Of a stretch of DNA of 18,798 nucleotides, positions 14,578 to 18,798 are shown piece by piece. The translations under genes and the position numbers were made by a program. How positions within the stretch are numbered: position 1 is the stretch's first letter; each line of letters begins with the position of its first letter. Where the stretch lies: the NCBI GenBank assembly GCA_903869875.1, contig CAIQAW010000042.1, positions 1-18,798 on the forward strand, read 5' to 3'. Origin of the DNA: Candidatus Nomurabacteria bacterium. Lineage in GTDB: Bacteria > Patescibacteriota > Minisyncoccia > Phycocordibacterales > UBA9973. The notes below the pieces were generated by a model that had not been told where the DNA came from, ran no database searches, and worked only from the letters and a program-made list of their open reading frames with translations.

Positions 14578-14606
14578 TTTTTATTTAAACTGTGGTCTGC
14601 TATAAT
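14578..14606 (+). promoter_or_regulatory. Extended -10 promoter of the ECF sigma operon
   Basis: TGC plus perfect TATAAT (14601-14606), with a weak -35 TTTTTA. The expected start near 14613 leaves a leader of about 44 bases, unlike the leaderless genes in this window. This is a housekeeping-type promoter; I see no obvious autoregulatory ECF-type promoter. Confidence 0.6.
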
Positions 14607-14656
14607 ACTGTAATAAAAGTCGCCTTTAAACGTCATCATTAACGAGCTCAAAAGCC

Positions 14657-15154
14657 ATGAAAAATATAGAAACACAATATATGGCGTTATTTGAGTCAGA
14701 AAAAGATGCTCTTTTCCGATTTATATACCTTAAAGTCTCGGACAGAAACGAAGCACTGGACCTGACTCAGGAAACCTTTGTTAAACTATGGTCGTATATT
14801 AAAGACGGCGATGTTACCCTGCGTAACATACGCGCCTTTCTATACCGCATAGCCAGAAATGCCATTATAGACTACTACCGTAAGAAAAAGTCAGTTTCGT
14901 TAGACCAAATGGTAGAAGAAGGTTACGACTTAGCAGACACAGTTCAGCCAGACCACGAAACCATTCCTGAAATGCTAAGACTAGTACCCGACCTACACCC
15001 TGAACACCACGAAATACTGATACTGCGTTACCACAACGACATGAGCATACCTGAGATAGCTAGCATACTTAAAATATCAAACGCATTTGCATCAGTAAAA
15101 CTTTTCCGAGCGCACAATGCATTAAAAAAACTAATTGGGTCGAATTCGTCATAA
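14657..15154 (+). CDS. ECF-type sigma-70 family RNA polymerase sigma factor
   Basis: The 165 aa contain only regions 2 and 4, as expected for an extracytoplasmic-function sigma factor. Region 2 spans about 15-78 (DALFRFIYLKVSDRNEALDL, TQETFVKLW, then IRAFLYRIARNAIIDYYRKK). Region 4 spans about 105-160, with the helix-turn-helix MSIPEIASILKISNAFASVK (129-148). It would direct polymerase to a stress or envelope regulon. It lies 13 bases before a gene for a single-pass membrane protein, the usual layout of a sigma/anti-sigma pair. Its regulon cannot be read from this window. Confidence 0.95.
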   Translation: MKNIETQYMALFESEKDALFRFIYLKVSDRNEALDLTQETFVKLWSYIKDGDVTLRNIRAFLYRIARNAIIDYYRKKKSVSLDQMVEEGYDLADTVQPDHETIPEMLRLVPDLHPEHHEILILRYHNDMSIPEIASILKISNAFASVKLFRAHNALKKLIGSNSS

Positions 15155-15167
15155 AAATACAAAATAT

Positions 15168-15992
15168 ATGAAACAAATTTTTAATAAACTAAATACACCA
15201 AACATGACAGATGGCGAAATACGCCAAATGCGTGCATACCTACATTCGAACACCATGCAAAACCCTGCATTTGTTCGTTCGCCACTTGGCATGTCTTGGT
15301 ATGTTAAAACCGCTAGTGCAGCAATGTCTATGTTACTGCTTACCGCTGGTGGTATAACATACGGCGCACAAAAAGCCCTACCCGGCGACACACTATACAG
15401 TGTTAAACTTCATATAGAAGAAGTAAAAAGCATGACGAACCAAACACCAAAAGAAAAACTTCTTCAACAACAAACCCGCCTTATGACACGTTTCGACGAA
15501 ATAGAAACATTAGTTAAAACAGGTGCCATGACAGCAGAAAAACAAGCCGTTGTAACAGAACAACTAGCCGCACACCTAGACAAAGTTGCCAGTGCAGTTG
15601 CAGATGTAGAAAAAGAAGTAACAACAGAAAACACCGACGCACAGAACACTGTAGCTAAATCTGATGTAACAGACGCTATTGCCACTGCAACTAAAATTAC
15701 AAACGACATTGCTACCCGCCAAGCCACAATAACAGAACTAGCCGACAATAAAAGTGACGAAACTAAACAAATAATAAAAGACACTAACATTGCACTAACT
15801 TTAAAAACTTCTGAAGTTAAAGACGCTGTTACTACAGCGGCTGCCCCTAAACAAGACGAAGCCGACGCACTAGAAGCTGATTTAAATAATATCAATATTA
15901 CTACTCGTCAACCAGATGAAAAGACTCAGTTGCAGAATCCGGTTTCGAACGATAAAGCTTCATTGCCAAATACCCCAACCCACACACAATAA
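15168..15992 (+). CDS. DUF5667-like single-pass membrane protein, probable anti-sigma partner
   Basis: The 274-aa protein has a short cytoplasmic N-terminus (1-46), one membrane helix (about 47-67, TASAAMSMLLLTAGGITYGA) and a long extracytoplasmic helical part. Right after the helix comes ALPGDTLYSVKLHIEEVK (70-87), the signature I associate with DUF5667 proteins. The rest is rich in A, T, E, K and D, likely coiled coil, and ends in a disordered tail. By position it should hold the ECF sigma factor at the membrane; no zinc anti-sigma motif is present and there are no cysteines. The ATG at 15168 is preferred over a TTG at 15135 that would overlap the sigma gene. Its last 92 bases overlap the end of the opposite-strand surface-protein gene. 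Confidence 0.85.
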   Translation: MKQIFNKLNTPNMTDGEIRQMRAYLHSNTMQNPAFVRSPLGMSWYVKTASAAMSMLLLTAGGITYGAQKALPGDTLYSVKLHIEEVKSMTNQTPKEKLLQQQTRLMTRFDEIETLVKTGAMTAEKQAVVTEQLAAHLDKVASAVADVEKEVTTENTDAQNTVAKSDVTDAIATATKITNDIATRQATITELADNKSDETKQIIKDTNIALTLKTSEVKDAVTTAAAPKQDEADALEADLNNINITTRQPDEKTQLQNPVSNDKASLPNTPTHTQ

Positions 15993-17385
15993 TACCGAAA
16001 ACAACAAATACCCACCCTCGGGTGTTTTTTGTTTGTGATGTACCTAGTACGTTTGCAGACAATGGTACAGGGTTTTCTGAATTTAATATTTGTGTATTAG
16101 GTGTTTCTACCACAGAACTACCTATAGCTGTTTGTGGGTTATAAGTTTTATATACTATGTTTGCATTAGTATTGGGTATGTTGTTTTTTGTAATATTTTT
16201 TATTACAGGTGTAGACTGATTTGCAAAATTATTTACATTCGAATTTGCATATGCCAAACCACTCGGGTAATACAGCGTTGGGTTTTGTAAACCATTAAAA
16301 CCAGTTACATGCGCAGGTATAACAATACTTTTGTTTGCCAACACAACCATGCCGTATGGAAAATTATATACATTAGACCCTTCGTATATTTGCCACTTAG
16401 ATATGTTTATGTCTTGGTCTGTGCTGTTTTTAACTAATATTGTTCCGTCTGTACCCTGGGCACTAACACTGACACCTGCGTTGCCAACATGCACAACAGT
16501 GTTTGTTTCTATTATTGGGTCTTCTGACCAAGAATTATAAAAATACGCCACACTAACCGTGTAGTCGCCTGGGTACTGGTATGTATGTGTAAACTTTTTC
16601 TGTTGGCTAAATGCGTATGTTGTACCGTCACCCATGCTCCATACAAAATACCCACTTAATACATTTACATTACTAGAATTTGTATACAATGCGTCGAAAC
16701 TAGCTGACACATTAGTTAATATTGTTTTACTAGAAATAATAGAAATCTTAGGCTTAGGCGGTACTACTTCTTTTTTAGTAGTCTCAGAACTTGCTGTTAC
16801 ATTAACTGTACTGCCAGTGCCACCGCCGGTTCCACCACCTGTGTCTGCCACAGCACCAGCATTTACCGCGCGTGGTGTAGGCGTGGCCGTAACCCAGGCA
16901 CTGCCTACACGTTGCATTGTTTGTTTTGTAGTGTTGTCGCCTGCTGGCCAACCAGATTTAAAATCTAAAGTTTCAACTATTGTACCGTCAGGTTTTTTTA
17001 ATAATAAAGCTTCTCCACTATTAGACAAACCACTACCGAAAGCCGCCACAAAGTCTGCTGTAACGTCAGGCACGGTTGTGTCGTCCGTGCGTTCTATTAG
17101 GTAGTATTTTTTTGCACCGACAACACTGTTTGTTGCACTACTAATTGTTATATTTGGACTTCCGTCGTCGGAAACTATTACCCAGCCGTCTATGTCTACG
17201 TCGCTTACCCCGTCGTTATATAATTCTATCCATTCGTTTGTAGACGACACAGTAGTACCCATCCAGGCGACTTCGTTTATATAAACATCTGCATAAACTT
17301 TATTTATATTTAAGAATAAAAATACTAAACAAAAACCAAAACCCGCACGTACCCACCACGCCTGTTTGAATGTGTGTGTTTTCAT
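15901..17385 (-). CDS. Surface protein with lamin-tail and PKD domains and a C-terminal membrane anchor
   Basis: The 494-aa protein has a signal peptide (hydrophobic 13-30, likely cleavage after VYA at 32). A lamin-tail domain covers about 33-175 (VYINEVAWMGT, NEWIELYNDG, GWPAGDNTTKQTMQRVG). A glycine-rich linker with TGGGTGGGTG (182-191) follows, then a PKD domain (about 212-302; WSMGDGTTY and HTYQYPGDYTVSV), then a second, weaker lamin-tail-like beta domain (about 303-357; ILVKNSTDQDINISKWQIYE). An N/T/P-rich spacer leads to a membrane helix (about 457-476) and a short charged tail. The layout predicts a protein anchored at its C-terminus and exposed outside the cell, probably for adhesion. 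The mRNA is probably leaderless. The stop is TAG. Confidence 0.88.
   Translation of the reverse strand: MKTHTFKQAWWVRAGFGFCLVFLFLNINKVYADVYINEVAWMGTTVSSTNEWIELYNDGVSDVDIDGWVIVSDDGSPNITISSATNSVVGAKKYYLIERTDDTTVPDVTADFVAAFGSGLSNSGEALLLKKPDGTIVETLDFKSGWPAGDNTTKQTMQRVGSAWVTATPTPRAVNAGAVADTGGGTGGGTGSTVNVTASSETTKKEVVPPKPKISIISSKTILTNVSASFDALYTNSSNVNVLSGYFVWSMGDGTTYAFSQQKKFTHTYQYPGDYTVSVAYFYNSWSEDPIIETNTVVHVGNAGVSVSAQGTDGTILVKNSTDQDINISKWQIYEGSNVYNFPYGMVVLANKSIVIPAHVTGFNGLQNPTLYYPSGLAYANSNVNNFANQSTPVIKNITKNNIPNTNANIVYKTYNPQTAIGSSVVETPNTQILNSENPVPLSANVLGTSQTKNTRGWVFVVFGIIVCGLGYLAMKLYRSKPDSATESFHLVDE
16013..16030 (+). terminator. Terminator of the ECF operon, inside the opposite gene
   Basis: CACC, tetraloop CTCG, GGTG, then six T on the plus strand, 20 bases past the stop codon of the DUF5667-like gene. 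The same bases encode the residues just before the membrane helix of the opposite-strand surface protein. The stem is short, but flanking A and T runs can extend it. Confidence 0.55.
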
Positions 17386-17391
17386 AATTTT

Positions 17392-17420
17392 ATTTTACTA
17401 CTAGTTTTTTGACACATCAA
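17392..17420 (-). promoter_or_regulatory. Promoter of the surface-protein gene
   Basis: Minus strand: -35 TTGATG (17420-17415, 4 of 6), 17-base spacer, -10 TAAAAT (17397-17392, 5 of 6), then exactly six bases to the ATG at 17385. A leaderless mRNA is predicted. Confidence 0.6.
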
Positions 17421-17438
17421 GCACTTTTACACATATAT

Positions 17439-17466
17439 AAAAAGGACAGCATCCACTGTCCTTTTT
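17439..17466. terminator. Strong bidirectional terminator
   Basis: Perfect 11-bp stem AAAAAGGACAG / CTGTCCTTTTT with loop CATCCA, ending in T runs on both strands. It lies three bases past the TAA of the TraG-like gene and closes that transcript before the surface-protein promoter. Confidence 0.9.
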
Positions 17467-17469
17467 ATA

Positions 17470-18798
17470 TTATTCCGTCTCTAGCACTTTCTTCAAAACA
17501 TCTTCTGGTACTTCTTGAATTTGTTTTGGTTCAGTTGCTGGTTCTGGTTTTTTAGGTTCAGGCGCATTATTTACTTGTGTACCAGTACTAGAATTTTGCT
17601 GTGGTTGTTGTACAGGCGCACTACCTGAAATTGGTTTAAAAACTTTTTTAGTTTCAAAACTTGGTTTTGCAGGTGTAGAAGGTGTAGGTATGTTAGACAG
17701 TGCGGCACGTAGTGCAGCTAACGATTCTTCGTTTTTGTTTGGTGTAGGTTTAGTTGTTGTACTAGCTGGTTGGGCTATGGTAGTAGGTATGGTTTTAAGT
17801 TCAACATAGTCTTTTTTAGCAGTAACTTCTGCATTTTGCACTGTTGGTGCACTGTGGTGGTTTAGAACAACTTTGTCGTTTTCAGGGTTTACATGTGGGG
17901 CAATGTTTTCTTCTATGCTGTGTTCTAGTTCAATAAGTATGTTTTTTAATATAGAACTATGCCCTGTTTGTTTAACTTCATCTGTTTTGTTTTTTTCAAT
18001 TTGTTTGTCAGCTATAGTTAAATCTGGTTTTTTAAATGGTTGTGGTTTGTGGTGCCCTATTGTTGGTACATTTTTATTTTCAGCCACATCTACATTTTCT
18101 AGACTTTTTTTAATAGCCTCGCCTAGGTTTATTGTTGGCTTTACTGGTTTAACAAAGTCGGGTTTGTTATATACAGGTTTTTCAGTTGTATTAGTTGTGC
18201 TTGTTGTTACTGTAGTAGTTGTTTGAGTTTTAGAAATCGGTGCAGACACGTTTGAACCACCCTGGTATGCGGGCTTATCTGCATTATATGGTTTAGGGTT
18301 ATTACCCTGGTAACCAGATGTTGGTTTTGCTGGACCGTTGTTATATGCGGGTTTTGTATAACTACCAGTTGGTGCACCACCATCAGGGCGTGGTGTGTCA
18401 GACTTGGCCTGCCCGACTGAACCGTCGTTCGGGCGGGGTCGGCGTTCTGGTTCTTCGGTAGCTAATTCTTTAACAATTATTGATTCAACTTCTTCACGGT
18501 TATGTGCATAGTTTCTACGAGAAGAACGTAAAACTTCTTCTCGGAAAGATATAACCGGTGGCACAATAGGTGGCAAACTAGTTGCCGAAAAAGGTTTTGA
18601 AGCAATACCGTCTATAGTCATACGCAAATACATCTGAGTATAGTTTAAGTTAACTATATCTTCTGCAGTAAACACTGGCATAAATTCTTTTTCAAACATT
18701 TCAGCATCAGCAGAACCAACGCGGAATATAATCATGGTACCAACGTTACCTACAACTGCGTCACGTACGTTTTCTGTCATCTGTGCTACATACTGGTG
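17470..18798 (-). CDS. C-terminal part of a TraG/TraD-like type IV secretion DNA-binding protein, truncated at the right edge
   Basis: The frame is open to the window edge: six codons upstream of the first visible ATG (18780) read HQYVAQ, so that ATG is internal and the true start lies outside. The first ~75 visible residues (HQYVAQMTENVRDAVVGNVG, then TMIIFRVGSADAEMFEKEF and SKPFSATSLPP) match the end of the ATPase domain of coupling-type proteins that are widespread in Patescibacteria, where HQY..Q followed by VRDAV.GNVGT..FRVG is characteristic. The remaining ~360 residues are low-complexity P/T/K/N/Q-rich and probably disordered, with only short helical patches such as SSILKNILIELEHSIEENI. 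An in-frame GC-rich palindromic insert (18411-18439) encodes RPRPNDGSVGQ. The role is DNA or protein transfer, or pilus-related secretion; the exact system needs the missing N-terminus and neighbours. Confidence 0.8.
   Translation of the reverse strand, partial: HQYVAQMTENVRDAVVGNVGTMIIFRVGSADAEMFEKEFMPVFTAEDIVNLNYTQMYLRMTIDGIASKPFSATSLPPIVPPVISFREEVLRSSRRNYAHNREEVESIIVKELATEEPERRPRPNDGSVGQAKSDTPRPDGGAPTGSYTKPAYNNGPAKPTSGYQGNNPKPYNADKPAYQGGSNVSAPISKTQTTTTVTTSTTNTTEKPVYNKPDFVKPVKPTINLGEAIKKSLENVDVAENKNVPTIGHHKPQPFKKPDLTIADKQIEKNKTDEVKQTGHSSILKNILIELEHSIEENIAPHVNPENDKVVLNHHSAPTVQNAEVTAKKDYVELKTIPTTIAQPASTTTKPTPNKNEESLAALRAALSNIPTPSTPAKPSFETKKVFKPISGSAPVQQPQQNSSTGTQVNNAPEPKKPEPATEPKQIQEVPEDVLKKVLETE
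18411..18439. repeat. In-frame GC-rich palindromic element related to the rpoD repeats
   Basis: The 29-base core on the plus strand starts GCCCGACTGA and ends GGGCGGGGT. It matches the 26-base rpoD core at 22 of 26 positions with a single 3-base gap. It folds with CCCG / CGGG and CTGAAC / GTTCGG around a CGTC loop. It is oriented opposite to its host gene, whereas the rpoD copies lie in the sense direction, yet both reading frames stay open. Confidence 0.75.

Noticed and set aside
15135..15167. TTG start extending the DUF5667-like protein by 11 residues
   Set aside because: It overlaps the sigma gene, uses a weaker start codon, and the extra residues look unlike the family; the ATG at 15168 fits better.
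1..18798. Recoding of UGA as glycine or tryptophan
   Set aside because: All conserved genes are full length with UGA treated as a stop, so no reassignment is needed.

Overview
The window looks like a piece of a Patescibacteria (Candidate Phyla Radiation) chromosome, most likely of the Parcubacteria group. This is inferred from several features. The RNA polymerase genes are compact (beta 1055 aa, beta' 1216 aa). The window also holds a DUF5667-type membrane protein behind an ECF sigma factor, a lamin-tail/PKD surface protein with a C-terminal membrane anchor, the tail of a TraG/TraD-like type IV secretion ATPase, and a small KFLMKKMLKSQLKG-type protein. All 13 visible stop codons are TAA (11) or TAG (2), and no gene needs UGA as sense, so the standard bacterial code fits and the SR1/Gracilibacteria code does not. 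I see no rRNA, tRNA, CRISPR array or insertion sequence.

Left half (1-9632, minus strand): a tight transcription/replication cluster in the order rpoB, rpoC, dnaG, rpoD, with gaps of 17, 1 and 1 bases. The core polymerase subunits, the primase and the primary sigma factor could therefore share one transcript. rpoD runs off the left edge. A 239-base leader precedes rpoB. It holds a candidate promoter that overlaps the terminator of the neighbouring gene, and a leader hairpin.

Middle (9831-12200): a short conserved gene and a family-4-like uracil-DNA glycosylase are divergently transcribed. Each has an extended -10 box exactly 6 bases before its ATG, which suggests leaderless mRNAs. Between them lies a perfect 16-bp inverted repeat carrying two consensus DnaA boxes. 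Next come an orphan gene with atypical codon use, a candidate ~110-nt small RNA with its own promoter and terminator, a stand-alone CHC2 zinc-finger protein (a second, truncated primase-like gene), and a branched ~95-bp palindromic element.

Right half (12199-18798): a class I methyltransferase and an NDH-2-like flavoprotein (minus strand), both associated with repeated AACGGGA motifs; an ECF sigma/DUF5667 anti-sigma-like pair (plus); the LTD-PKD surface protein (minus), which overlaps the anti-sigma-like gene tail-to-tail by 92 bases; and the disordered C-terminal part of a type IV secretion coupling-type protein that runs off the right edge.

The most interesting signal is a short GC-rich imperfect palindrome (core 26-29 bases, GCCCGAC...GGCGGGGT). 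It occurs twice in-frame in the lysine-rich N-terminal tail of rpoD and once, in the opposite orientation and another reading frame, in the disordered tail of the TraG-like gene. It behaves like a protein-coding palindromic repeat family that tolerates insertion into disordered regions.
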